Positions 24,513 through 32,324 of a DNA stretch of 57,659 bases are shown one piece after another; within the stretch, counting starts at the first letter, position 1; each line of letters opens with the position of its first letter. The stretch is from positions 1 through 57,659 of the forward strand of contig NZ_JACHXK010000031.1 in NCBI RefSeq assembly GCF_014192105.1, written 5' to 3'. The DNA comes from Paenibacillus phyllosphaerae (GTDB lineage: Bacteria > Bacillota > Bacilli > Paenibacillales > Paenibacillaceae). The notes beneath the pieces are model-generated. The model was not told the DNA's origin. It was given only the letters and a program-made list of their open reading frames with translations, and did not search any database. The position numbers and the translations under genes are program-made.

Positions 24513-25315
24513 GGCATGGCACCTCCGTTCATTGGGCTTGCTGGCGCTCCCGCATTGCCTTGGAGCTGAGCCATGTAGGCGCGAAGCGCGCTGTTAATAT
24601 CGCGGGTCGTCTTCTGAATGACGAGACCGCTCACTTGCTGCGGATCGGGCTGCTGTTGCTGCAGCCCTTCTTCTTGGTTAGGCGCTTGGCTGGCATGTTC
24701 GATATAGTATTGGATCCGGGTGGAAATCTGCTTGCGAATATCTTCAATGACCAAGCGGCGGTGATAAGGATCCAGCGGAATGCCGTACTCGGATTCGAGT
24801 ATCGCGAGCTGGGCCGGAGCGGTCTGGTTTAAGTATGCGTCAACCTGCTGCCTGATCTCCGGGTAAGGCGTCTGCGGGAGGGCGGCTTGCGAACCGTTAG
24901 CAAAGCTTGCGGGGAAATGGTTCGGTCCGCTTGTAGCTGCATCCGAAGAAGGAGGCGGAGTTTTGCCGGGGACCGGCGGCTGATTCGGCACCACCAGCTG
25001 TCCGATCTCCTTGATATACTCTTCGTTCGGCGTCGTCATGCCGATATTGAGCGTGCCATCCAGCTTCTCGACTTTCAGCTGGTCGAAGGAGTATTCCATC
25101 TTGTCGATATGATAGACCGGACGGGTCTCTGCGGCTTGCACGCGTTCGGCTAGTCTTTCCATTTGCTTGCGCAGCTGTTCGATCATTTCGCCTTGCTCTT
25201 GCAGCTTGCACTGCTGCTCATGCAGGATGGCTTGCTGTTCGGACAGACGCTGCGACAAGGTCATACATAGCTGCCACGGCGTCATAGCCGGCCCACCGAA
25301 TGATTGCACGGCCAT
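24509..25315 (-). CDS. gerPC: Spore germination protein GerPC
   Basis: 268 residues. Residues about 18-65 form a glutamine-rich coiled coil (heptads through LSEQQ ... LRKQMERLAERV), followed by the GerPC motif VYHIDKMEYSFDQLKVEKLDGTLNIGM. The middle has a Pro/Ser linker and the C-terminal half a helical DYL-like region ending in an Asn/Gly tail. It is longer than the usual 200-odd residue protein. GerPC is required for germinant access through the coat. It sits 22 bases after gerPB. Confidence 0.87.
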   Translation of the reverse strand: MAVQSFGGPAMTPWQLCMTLSQRLSEQQAILHEQQCKLQEQGEMIEQLRKQMERLAERVQAAETRPVYHIDKMEYSFDQLKVEKLDGTLNIGMTTPNEEYIKEIGQLVVPNQPPVPGKTPPPSSDAATSGPNHFPASFANGSQAALPQTPYPEIRQQVDAYLNQTAPAQLAILESEYGIPLDPYHRRLVIEDIRKQISTRIQYYIEHASQAPNQEEGLQQQQPDPQQVSGLVIQKTTRDINSALRAYMAQLQGNAGAPASPMNGGAMP

Positions 25316-25337
25316 TCACCTCCGTTTAAGTAGGAAA

Positions 25338-25541
25338 CTAAGCGGGATTTGGCAGTGGTACAAAGGACAACGGATTCTCGCTCCCGAGCTGCGGCGCAGG
25401 ACCAGTGAAGCCGCCCGTGTTATACAGCTGGGATAAGGAGCGGATGGCACCGGCCGTTCCGACTTGGAGCACGGAAGAATTCGTGACGCTGTCCACCCGG
25501 AATTGATGAATCGTAATATGCTGATGGACCGTCAGGCTCAT
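25338..25541 (-). CDS. gerPB: Spore germination protein GerPB
   Basis: 67 residues with the diagnostic HQHITIHQFRVDSVTNSSVLQVG and YNTGGFTGPAPQLG motifs of GerPB. The ATG overlaps the gerPA stop by 4 bases. It probably assembles into the spore coat with the other GerP proteins during mother-cell development. Confidence 0.88.
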   Translation of the reverse strand: MSLTVHQHITIHQFRVDSVTNSSVLQVGTAGAIRSLSQLYNTGGFTGPAPQLGSENPLSFVPLPNPA

Positions 25542-25777
25542 ATGACATTCGCTCCGCTCGCCACTTCGTTCGAAGAGCTGTCGATGACGTCCGGATCAAG
25601 CGTGCTCGTTGCGCTGACGGCATTGTTGGAGTTCGACAAACTCCCGGTGAGGAATGAACCCGATCCGGCATAGGTCTTGGAGGTGCTAGAAGGAGACATC
25701 TGCACCGAGTCGCCGAATTGGACGATAGAGCTTCCGCCGAGACTGACAATGTTGACGAAGCCGACTACTGCTGGCAT
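25538..25777 (-). CDS. gerPA: Spore germination protein GerPA (GerPA/GerPF family)
   Basis: 79 residues: MPAVVGFVNIVSLGGSSIVQFGD, then SPSSTSKTYAGSGSF, the shared signature of the GerPA/GerPF paralogues. By position (first gene) I call it gerPA. Because gerPF is missing downstream, this protein may fulfil both roles or gerPF lies elsewhere. GGGAG lies about 10 bases before the ATG. It is transcribed from a sigma-K-like promoter. Confidence 0.83.
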   Translation of the reverse strand: MPAVVGFVNIVSLGGSSIVQFGDSVQMSPSSTSKTYAGSGSFLTGSLSNSNNAVSATSTLDPDVIDSSSNEVASGANVI

Positions 25778-25818
25778 TTGAGGACACTCCCTTTTTTCAC
25801 AGGCTATCGAGATAGTTA

Positions 25819-25845
25819 CATCGTATGCGCAAAACGCCCAATTGT
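25819..25845 (-). promoter_or_regulatory. Sigma-K-like promoter of the gerP operon
   Basis: On the minus strand AC (25845-25844), 16 bases, CATACGATG (from 25827), near the sigma-K consensus with one base off. Bacillus subtilis gerP is known to depend on sigma-K. The leader would be about 35 bases. Confidence 0.5.
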
Positions 25846-25905
25846 GACTTTCGGCGAAAATAGCGGCGGATGGCAGGAACCTTGTAGCGGATGGTGGGCG
25901 CTGCG

Positions 25906-25914
25906 CATAGGCTA
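25906..25914 (+). promoter_or_regulatory. Sigma-K-like -10 box upstream of the Hsp20-type gene
   Basis: CATAGGCTA is a full match to the sigma-K -10 consensus CATANNNTA; the -35 AC is not exact at the right distance. It would start the transcript a few bases before the ribosome binding site of the Hsp20-like gene. Confidence 0.4.
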
Positions 25915-25939
25915 ACCGTATAAGGGAGGTGGGCGCAAG

Positions 25940-26380
25940 GTGGCGTCGCAATGGGAAGAGTTGGAGAAATGGATGCAGGGCCAGCAATTGCCCAAAGGGT
26001 TCGATCTGTTCCGCAACCCGGACTGGGTGGAGAATTATGTACGCAGTCTGGTGACCAAATCGCTGCCATCCGCAGCTGCCTCGCTCGGAACGGGGTTGGC
26101 GGATATTAAAGAAACGAAGCGTTCCCTGGTCATCACATATCCGCTCGGGGAAGAAGCGGACCTCACAAAACTTCGCGTACTCATTCGGGAAGATAAGCTG
26201 CGGATCGCCGGCATGGCCGAAGGGAAGGGCGAGACGATTACGCTGCCCAAACTCGTGGTGCCGTCCAAATCCAGCGTACATTATGAAGGGGCGAGTCTGG
26301 TCGTCAAAATCATGAAGCGGCAGCCGCGGCGCCGTGTGCATGAAGCGGAAATCCGCCGGATTTGGCAGGGGGAAGAATAG
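25940..26380 (+). CDS. Hsp20/alpha-crystallin-like protein
   Basis: 146 residues. The N-terminal region is helical and Trp-rich; residues about 55-125 form an alpha-crystallin-like beta domain (IKETKRSLVITYPL, DKLRIAGMAEGKGETITLPKLVVP, VHYEGASLVVKIMKR). It lacks the classic I-x-I tail and is divergent from general heat-shock proteins. GGGAGGTG precedes GTG 25940. It is divergent from gerPA and has a sigma-K-like -10 box, so a role as a spore coat-related chaperone, comparable to CotM/CotP, is likely but inferred. Confidence 0.7.
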   Translation: MASQWEELEKWMQGQQLPKGFDLFRNPDWVENYVRSLVTKSLPSAAASLGTGLADIKETKRSLVITYPLGEEADLTKLRVLIREDKLRIAGMAEGKGETITLPKLVVPSKSSVHYEGASLVVKIMKRQPRRRVHEAEIRRIWQGEE

Positions 26381-26444
26381 GGGAGGATTGGCAGACCGAA
26401 CGGCCATTTGTGGCAAAAAAATGTCTTCGCGCAGCTTCTAGCTG

Positions 26445-26473
26445 TGGCAGTAATACAAGCTTTCCCTTATAAT
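26445..26473 (+). promoter_or_regulatory. Possible sigma-A promoter of a small membrane gene
   Basis: TATAAT (26468-26473) is perfect; the -35 box 17 bases upstream (TGGCAG) is weak. It supports a start at TTG 26510 rather than at the upstream in-frame ATGs. Confidence 0.45.
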
Positions 26474-26509
26474 GCAGGTATACACATGCTTATAGAGGGA
26501 GTGTTTGGC

Positions 26510-26707
26510 TTGACGGTCGATGTCAGCGACGTATCCGCCAGTTTGTTTGTTACAGGGGCGATCTTTATTCTGCTCATCTTCTCCTTGCTCAGCTTGGGCG
26601 TGCTGCAGATGTTCCAGCAGCGGTTCAAAGTGGGGTTCTACAGCTTCGCGGGGGCAGTGGTCAGCAGTATCGTATTCGGGGTTATATTGAATGAATGGTT
26701 CGTGTAG
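26510..26707 (+). CDS. Small two-helix membrane protein
   Basis: 65 residues starting at TTG with GAGGGAG about 9 bases upstream. Two hydrophobic helices (about residues 10-30 and 43-61) flank a short loop MFQQRFKVG. The layout recalls DUF2759-like small proteins but I cannot name the family. The upstream open frame is excluded because a -10 box lies inside it. It is monocistronic, with a terminator at 26722. Confidence 0.55.
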   Translation: MTVDVSDVSASLFVTGAIFILLIFSLLSLGVLQMFQQRFKVGFYSFAGAVVSSIVFGVILNEWFV

Positions 26708-26721
26708 CGAACCGGTCAAGG

Positions 26722-26765
26722 AAGCCGTTCCAAGCGTCTGATGAGACGTAAGGGGCGGCTTTTCA
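26722..26765 (+). terminator. Rho-independent terminator
   Basis: AAGCCG (26722-26727) pairs with CGGCTT near 26756-26761 and CGTCT/AGACG extends the stem; T-rich sequence follows. The region 26766-26911 holds nothing else I can support apart from the next ribosome binding site. Confidence 0.7.
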
Positions 26766-26911
26766 TTCTTTTTGTAGGCATTTTATTCAATCCGCGCAAT
26801 CAGGTTTAAAAATAGTCAATAATCCAAGTTGCCAGAACATAAGATGGAGTATAAGATAAGGATAAGAGAGAATATTCAGAACATTTCGACACCGGAAGAG
26901 GAGGGGTTGCC

Positions 26912-27508
26912 GTGAATAAGAGCTATGAAGTGGAGTATTGCAATTTGGAACTGCGATTCGACCGCCGGCAAATCCAAAATCTAATACGCGACCTCATTCA
27001 AGAAGGCTACTCGCTTTATTGGAGCGAAACGGAAGACTATTTTCTTATCTCGGTCCGCAGCGGACGCAAGCTCGTGAAACTCCGGTTCCAACGGGTTCGC
27101 AGCCGCTATAAAATAGTGGGCGATTATGTAATCAAAGACGAGAAGCTGTCCGAACTCCTCGAGAAACTCATCAACGACTCACGCGGGCATGCCGTAGTCA
27201 AGCGGTTCAAGGACCGCCAGATTGTCATCGAAAGCATCATGTTTGGCGAGATTATACGACTTGTGGAGGTGTCTGGTATGGAACACAGAATCATTTATCA
27301 AAAGAAACCTTATGTTACCGTGGAAGAAGTGATTCAGGCGTTTCAATCAAGGCGTGCGGAAGAGCGTGCAGCGGTGCTGCGGTTCGAGCTGGATTATGAG
27401 CTATCCGTTCTTCACGAGGCGATCACCGAAGGACGTGAAGAAGATATCGCCGCTTCTAAAGAACGTCTTACCACACTTAGAATTGAGATGATACAGCTTG
27501 AGTTGTAA
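26912..27508 (+). CDS. Conserved protein of unknown function
   Basis: 198 residues, GTG start with AAGAGGAGGGG upstream. A mixed alpha/beta N-terminal half (LELRFDRRQIQNLIRDLIQEGYSLYWSETEDYFLISV) is followed by a basic strand region and a C-terminal charged helix (about residues 145-198) that may form a coiled coil. Similar Paenibacillus proteins are, as I recall, sometimes labelled non-ribosomal peptide synthetase module, but no adenylation, condensation or carrier domain is present, so that name should not be used as a function. Followed by a terminator. Confidence 0.65.
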   Translation: MNKSYEVEYCNLELRFDRRQIQNLIRDLIQEGYSLYWSETEDYFLISVRSGRKLVKLRFQRVRSRYKIVGDYVIKDEKLSELLEKLINDSRGHAVVKRFKDRQIVIESIMFGEIIRLVEVSGMEHRIIYQKKPYVTVEEVIQAFQSRRAEERAAVLRFELDYELSVLHEAITEGREEDIAASKERLTTLRIEMIQLEL

Positions 27509-27536
27509 GTGCAATTATCAATCTAATGAAGACAAG

Positions 27537-27573
27537 TAAGCTCCCGGGATTTTGTCACCGGGAGCTTATTTTG
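27537..27573 (+). terminator. Rho-independent terminator
   Basis: TAAGCTCCCGG (27537-27547) pairs perfectly with CCGGGAGCTTA (27558-27568), followed by TTTTG. Confidence 0.85.
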
Positions 27574-27600
27574 TTGATCATTCACGAAATAGGTTAAAAT
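27571..27600 (+). promoter_or_regulatory. Probable promoter of gnd
   Basis: TTGTTG (27571-27576), 18 bases, TAAAAT (27595-27600). It begins right after the preceding terminator and leaves a leader of about 110 bases to gnd. Confidence 0.5.
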
Positions 27601-27717
27601 GAAGATCTGATGAAAACCGCATTTATTAAGGATTTATGGTTTTCATTCTGTTTCAAAAAGAGTAAAATAACTGTATTGTTCCACAAAAAACGTATAGAAA
27701 AGGGATGGAAGAACCAT

Positions 27718-29130
27718 ATGTCTAAACAACAAATTGGTGTAGTTGGTCTGGCCGTCATGGGTAAAAACCTGGCGCTCAATATCGAAAGCAAAGGCTTCAC
27801 GGTATCGGTGTACAACCGTTCCCGCGAGAAAACGGACGAGCTGCTGAAAGAAGCAGAAGGCAAGAACCTCGTTGGCACGTTCACGGTTGAAGAGTTCGTT
27901 CAATCGCTCGAATCGCCGCGCAAAATCCTGATCATGGTTCAAGCTGGCGCCGGCACAGACGCTACAATCGACGCGCTTGTTCCACACCTGGATCAAGGCG
28001 ATATCATCATCGACGGCGGCAACGCTTATTTCCCTGATACACAACGCCGCAGCCGTGAGCTGGAAGGCAAAGGCATCCGCTTCATCGGTACAGGCGTATC
28101 CGGCGGTGAAGAAGGCGCGCTGAAAGGCCCTTCCATCATGCCAGGCGGTCAAGAATCCGCATACAAGCTGGTTGAGCCAATCCTCACAGCAATCTCCGCT
28201 AAAGTCGGCGAAGACGCTTGCTGTACATATATCGGTCCAGACGGTGCCGGCCATTACGTCAAAATGGTCCACAACGGCATCGAGTACGGTGACATGCAGC
28301 TCATCTGCGAAGCTTACGACCTGCTTAACCGCGTCCTTGGCGTAAGCACGCAAGAGCTTCACGAGATCTTCACCGAGTGGAACAAAGGCGAACTGGACAG
28401 CTACCTGATCGAGATCACGGCTGACATCTTCTCCAAGTACGATCCAGAAACGAATAAGCCAATGGTAGACGTTATCCTTGACTCCGCTGGCCAAAAAGGT
28501 ACTGGCAAATGGACGAGCCAAAGCGCGCTGGATCTTGGCGTGCCGCTGTCCATCATTACGGAATCGGTATTCTCGCGTTTCCTCTCCGCGCTGAAAGAAG
28601 AGCGCGTTGCAGCTAGCAAGCTGCTTAAAGGACCGCAAGCCGCTCCATTCCAAGGCGACAAAGCCGCATTCATCGAAGCAGTTCGCAAAGCGCTGTTCGC
28701 TTCCAAAATCGCTTCGTACGCTCAAGGCTTCGCTCAAATGCGCGCAGCTTCCGACGAATACGGCTGGAACCTTCGTTACGGCGATATCGCAATGATCTTC
28801 CGCGGCGGCTGCATCATCCGTGCCGGCTTCCTGCAGAACATCAAAGACGCATATGACCGTCAGCCTGAACTGAAGAACCTGCTGCTCGATTCCTACTTCC
28901 AAGAAGTTGTGGAATCTTACCAAGGCGCATGGCGTGAAGTTGTAGCTACAGCTGTAACGCACGGTATTCCGGTACCTGGCTTCGCAAGCGCACTGGCTTA
29001 CTACGACAGCTACCGCACTGAGCGTCTGCCAGCGAACCTGCTGCAAGCTCAACGCGACTACTTCGGCGCTCATACGTTCAAGCGTTTGGACAAAGAAGGC
29101 ACGTTCCACTTCAACTGGATGCAATCCTAA
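27718..29130 (+). CDS. gnd: 6-phosphogluconate dehydrogenase (decarboxylating)
   Basis: 470 residues, the usual length. Rossmann motif GVVGLAVMGKNLALNIESKG, NADP-region YNRSREKTDEL, catalytic VKMVHNGIEYGDMQL with the Lys, and the signature ILDSAGQKGTGKWT. It oxidises 6-phosphogluconate to ribulose-5-phosphate in the pentose phosphate pathway. The start at ATG 27718 is preferred over the upstream ORF extension, with GGATGGAAG just upstream. Codon use is strongly biased towards C-ending codons, unlike its neighbours, in line with high expression. It converges with a small minus-strand gene whose stop overlaps by 4 bases. Confidence 0.96.
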   Translation: MSKQQIGVVGLAVMGKNLALNIESKGFTVSVYNRSREKTDELLKEAEGKNLVGTFTVEEFVQSLESPRKILIMVQAGAGTDATIDALVPHLDQGDIIIDGGNAYFPDTQRRSRELEGKGIRFIGTGVSGGEEGALKGPSIMPGGQESAYKLVEPILTAISAKVGEDACCTYIGPDGAGHYVKMVHNGIEYGDMQLICEAYDLLNRVLGVSTQELHEIFTEWNKGELDSYLIEITADIFSKYDPETNKPMVDVILDSAGQKGTGKWTSQSALDLGVPLSIITESVFSRFLSALKEERVAASKLLKGPQAAPFQGDKAAFIEAVRKALFASKIASYAQGFAQMRAASDEYGWNLRYGDIAMIFRGGCIIRAGFLQNIKDAYDRQPELKNLLLDSYFQEVVESYQGAWREVVATAVTHGIPVPGFASALAYYDSYRTERLPANLLQAQRDYFGAHTFKRLDKEGTFHFNWMQS

Positions 29131-29432
29131 GGCTTGTCCGTTCTCGGAAGCAGTCCGTCAGCTGCTGCTAGCAGGCAGCTTCGGAGACGATCGGCTTCAG
29201 GGCCGCAGCCGCTGCGCTGTTTGATCAGTATCGTAGCGGCTTCGGCGAAACTTTGAAAAGACTGTAACAATTGTGGCTGGGGAAGGCTCGCTAATAGCGG
29301 CGCTTCGTCAGCCATTTTCTTTTTCATATATTCCAACATCCAGATCACATCTTCGCGGCATAGCGGATAATCGGTCGAGAGCATCCGATCAAACCGGCTG
29401 CGTGCCGGAAGCGGCTCATGATGAAGAGCCAT
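29127..29432 (-). CDS. Hypothetical protein, 101 residues
   Basis: A mainly helical, soluble protein starting MALHHEPLPARSRFDRML, with CREDVIWMLEYMKKK and a long C-terminal helix. I do not recognise a family. GGAGTG lies 8 bases before ATG 29432, which is favoured over the ATG at 29471. Its stop overlaps the gnd stop convergently by 4 bases, and no terminator is seen between them. Confidence 0.55.
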   Translation of the reverse strand: MALHHEPLPARSRFDRMLSTDYPLCREDVIWMLEYMKKKMADEAPLLASLPQPQLLQSFQSFAEAATILIKQRSGCGPEADRLRSCLLAAADGLLPRTDKP

Positions 29433-29601
29433 ATTCTTCACTCCTTGGGGGCCATTGGGACCGGTATTCATCGTCTTGTTACTATCATCTGTACGGCAAA
29501 ATGAACATTTTTATACCCTTTGAACGTGGAATGATGATATTATTATTTGAAAATACTACGAAGTGATGAAAGAATAGACTTTGAAGCAAGCAGGTGTACA
29601 T

Positions 29602-30138
29602 ATGATGACTCATGCATTTGGCGCTCCGCGGCATATTGTACTCGTCGGTTTCATGGGGACAGGCAAGTCGACCGTAAGCCGCTTATTGGCGGAACAGATC
29701 GGTTGCCTCGCTGTGGATATGGACGCTGAGATCGAGCGGCGGATCGGCCGCGATATACCATCGATCTTTGCGCAAGAGGGCGAAGCCTTCTTCCGGCGGG
29801 TCGAATCCGAAGTCCTTGCAGCGCTCCTCGCGTCGGAAGATAGCTCGATTATTGCGACTGGCGGCGGAGCGGTGCTGGCGCAATCGAATTGTGACCTTAT
29901 GCTAAAGCAGGGGATGGTCGTCGCTCTGACGGCACAGCCAGAACATATCATTGCGAGAGTTCGAGGCGACGAGAATCGGCCATTACTGCAGGGCGATGTG
30001 GAGGAACGGGTGAATAAACTGTTGGCGGATCGCAAACATGCGTATGCATTTGCACCGTTGCAGATCGATACGACGGCTCTCGAAGCGCAAGCGGTTGCTG
30101 ATCTCATCGCTGAACAATGGAAGGCTACCGTTCGATGA
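29602..30138 (+). CDS. aroK: Shikimate kinase AroK
   Basis: 178 residues. P-loop GFMGTGKST, the shikimate-binding DMDAEIERRIG, the GEAFFRRVE loop and IIATGGGAVL, and the lid RGDENRPLL match the family. It phosphorylates shikimate in the aromatic amino acid pathway. AGGTG lies before ATG 29602; TTG 29581 is a weaker option. Its stop overlaps the start of a fluoride-channel gene, so the two are probably co-transcribed, with a second shikimate-pathway gene, aroA, 820 bases downstream. Confidence 0.92.
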   Translation: MMTHAFGAPRHIVLVGFMGTGKSTVSRLLAEQIGCLAVDMDAEIERRIGRDIPSIFAQEGEAFFRRVESEVLAALLASEDSSIIATGGGAVLAQSNCDLMLKQGMVVALTAQPEHIIARVRGDENRPLLQGDVEERVNKLLADRKHAYAFAPLQIDTTALEAQAVADLIAEQWKATVR

Positions 30139-30521
30139 ACGTTAGGATGGCCATTGTAATCGGCGGTGCGTTAGGCGCGCTCAGCCGGTATGGACTTTCC
30201 CGGCTGTTCCCCTATCATCTGCACGGGGCATGGCCATGGGCGACATTCATCTGCAATATAACGGGAAGCTTTGCCCTAGGCCTATTGTTTGCCGCCGTCG
30301 TACGATACGGGCTGTCGTCCATTTGGAGAGAAGCGATTGGGACTGGTTTTATCGGGGCATATACGACGTTCTCGGCATTCAGTCTGGAAGTGTTCCAGCT
30401 CTTCCGGGATGGAGCTATCGGCGTCGCGCTCATGTATTCGGCTGGAAGCATGCTTATGGCGGCGGTAGCGGCAGCAGTAGGGCCAGTGCTTCTTCCTCCC
30501 CGTATGAAGGAGGAGGCGTAG
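30135..30521 (+). CDS. crcB: Fluoride channel subunit Fluc/CrcB (first)
   Basis: 128 residues with four membrane helices. GGALGALSRYGLSR, NITGSFALGLL and GTGFIGAYTTFSAFSLE are the Fluc landmarks, including the Asn and Phe-box residues lining the fluoride path. Two-gene Fluc systems form heterodimeric channels that expel fluoride. The ATG overlaps the aroK stop. No fluoride riboswitch was found upstream of aroK. Confidence 0.9.
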   Translation: MNVRMAIVIGGALGALSRYGLSRLFPYHLHGAWPWATFICNITGSFALGLLFAAVVRYGLSSIWREAIGTGFIGAYTTFSAFSLEVFQLFRDGAIGVALMYSAGSMLMAAVAAAVGPVLLPPRMKEEA

Positions 30522-30522
30522 C

Positions 30523-30897
30523 ATGTTGAATACGCTTGCCGTTGCGCTCGGCGGTTCGATCGGGGCGTTGCTCCGCTATCAAGTTGGCGTGTTGGTTACA
30601 AGAAGAGGAATTCCTGCTTATAAAGGAACCTTCTTTATTAATATAGTCGGAGCTCTGCTGATCGGAATCCTTGCAGCCATTCATCAGCGATACGATATCG
30701 CGGCGGGATATGCGCTGACCGTGACCGGTTTTTTAGGCGGATTTACGACCTTTTCTACATTTGCCGTGCAGCTCGTCAGTTTGCTGCGTGAGCGACAATT
30801 CAAGACGGCCGTGCAAGTGGGAGGATTCACGATTCTGCTGGGCATCCCCTTGGCCGCTATCGGTTTTCTCGCTGTGCAAGCTATATTGGAATCGTAG
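30523..30897 (+). CDS. crcB: Fluoride channel subunit Fluc/CrcB (second)
   Basis: 124 residues, starting 1 base after the first subunit, with AAGGAGGAGG directly before the ATG. Motifs GGSIGALLRYQVGV, NIVGALLIGIL and VTGFLGGFTTFSTFAVQ correspond to those of the first subunit, but overall identity is modest, which fits a heteromeric pair rather than a recent duplication. Confidence 0.9.
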   Translation: MLNTLAVALGGSIGALLRYQVGVLVTRRGIPAYKGTFFINIVGALLIGILAAIHQRYDIAAGYALTVTGFLGGFTTFSTFAVQLVSLLRERQFKTAVQVGGFTILLGIPLAAIGFLAVQAILES

Positions 30898-30963
30898 AAT
30901 GTTTAAGTTGTATTCCTTCGTGATTTCCACCCCATTACGATATAAAGGAGCATACTATTACAC

Positions 30964-32256
30964 ATGGACGTTATCGTTACCCCAACACCGAAGCTGCAAG
31001 GCGAAATTCAAGCACTATCTTCCAAGAACTACACGACGCGTTACCTGCTCGTAGCAGCGCTTGCGGAAGGCACCAGCACCATTTATTATCCCGCTCATAG
31101 CGAGGACAGCGATGCGATGCGCCGCTGTATCAGCGACTTAGGCGCGACAATTGAAGAGGACGACGAGAAGATCGTAATTACGGGATTCGGCCGCCATCCG
31201 CGCGATGTGAAGGAGCTTGACGTCGGTAATGCCGGAGCGGTTCTCCGCTTCTTAATGGCGATCGCCGCATTATGTCCGGAAGTGACTTTCATCAATCGTT
31301 ACCCGGATTCGCTCGGCAAACGTCCGCACGACGATCTGATCGACTCGCTTGGCCAACTCGGCGTACAAGTGGAACATCGTGAAGGCAAGCTGCCGATCAC
31401 CATTCGCGGCGGTGCCCCGAAGGGCGGCAAAATTACCGTCTCTGGCGCGGTGAGCTCCCAATTCCTTAGCGCGCTTCTGTTCTTGACCCCGCTGCTTGAA
31501 GAAGACAGCGAGATCGAAGTGCTGAACGACCTGAAGTCCAAAGTGGTCGTCGGCCAGACGCTCGAAGTGCTCGAACAAGCCGGTATCGTCATCGAAGCGA
31601 GCGAGGACCTCATGCATTACCGCATTAAAGGCGGGCAACGCTATGAGGCGAAAGAATACGTCGTGCAAGGCGATTATCCGGGATCTGCTGCTGTACTGGC
31701 AGCAGCGGCCGTTACGCAATCGGACGTGACGCTCCATCGTCTTATGGAGAACAGCAAGCAAGGTGAACGTGCGATCGTCGATGTGCTTCGCATGATGGAA
31801 GTACCGCTTACGCATGAGAATGGCATTGTGCACGTGCAAGGGAACGGCAGACTGAAGGCGCTCGAATTCGACGGCGACAAAGCGACGGATGCCGTGCTCG
31901 CAATGGTCGCTGCAGCCGTATTCGCCGAAGGGACTTCGCGGTTCTATGATGTCGAGAATCTTCGTTACAAGGAATGCGACCGCATTACCGATTACTTGAA
32001 TGAACTGCGCAAAGCCGGCGCGAACGTCGAAGAGAAGCGCGACGAGATTATCGTCCATGGCCGTCCTGAAGGCGTCGAAGGCGGAGTCGAGATTAACGCG
32101 CATTACGACCATCGCGTCATCATGGCGCTGACGGTAGTGGGATTGCGCGCGAAAGCGCCGCTTCGGATCAAGGACGCGCACCATGTTGCAAAATCGTACC
32201 CGATCTTCTTCGATCATCTCAAAGCGCTCGGCGCGAATGTCGAATGGGTGGAATAG
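30964..32256 (+). CDS. aroA: EPSP synthase (3-phosphoshikimate 1-carboxyvinyltransferase), divergent lineage
   Basis: 430 residues with two inverted-domain repeats. The substrate-binding residues are recognisable: Lys and Arg in SSKNYTTR, NAGAVLR, Arg in LGKRPHDDL, VSSQFLSALL, Asp in KATDAVLAM, ENLRYKECDRI, YDHRVIMAL and AKSYPIFF. It condenses phosphoenolpyruvate with shikimate-3-phosphate. It departs from the usual N-[AS]-G-T and S-K-S-x-[ST]-[HN]-R motifs: Thr97 (E. coli numbering) is Ala, Pro101 is Phe and Ser23 is Asn. AAAGGAG lies 13 bases upstream of ATG. A separate canonical aroA may exist elsewhere in the genome. Confidence 0.87.
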   Translation: MDVIVTPTPKLQGEIQALSSKNYTTRYLLVAALAEGTSTIYYPAHSEDSDAMRRCISDLGATIEEDDEKIVITGFGRHPRDVKELDVGNAGAVLRFLMAIAALCPEVTFINRYPDSLGKRPHDDLIDSLGQLGVQVEHREGKLPITIRGGAPKGGKITVSGAVSSQFLSALLFLTPLLEEDSEIEVLNDLKSKVVVGQTLEVLEQAGIVIEASEDLMHYRIKGGQRYEAKEYVVQGDYPGSAAVLAAAAVTQSDVTLHRLMENSKQGERAIVDVLRMMEVPLTHENGIVHVQGNGRLKALEFDGDKATDAVLAMVAAAVFAEGTSRFYDVENLRYKECDRITDYLNELRKAGANVEEKRDEIIVHGRPEGVEGGVEINAHYDHRVIMALTVVGLRAKAPLRIKDAHHVAKSYPIFFDHLKALGANVEWVE

Positions 32257-32324
32257 GCCACATTTTTTGAATAGGATACGGTAGTGAGTAAGTCCACCTA
32301 ATGGATGAAAGAGAGGCATCGGCC

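Noticed and set aside
27643..29124. Open frame of almost 500 codons on the minus strand, opposite gnd
   Set aside because: It mirrors gnd, whose codon bias towards C-ending codons removes stops from the opposite strand. The translation has no domain pattern and no ribosome binding site.
29433..29601. Possible fluoride riboswitch upstream of aroK-crcB-crcB
   Set aside because: The conserved crcB-motif sequences were not found by eye.
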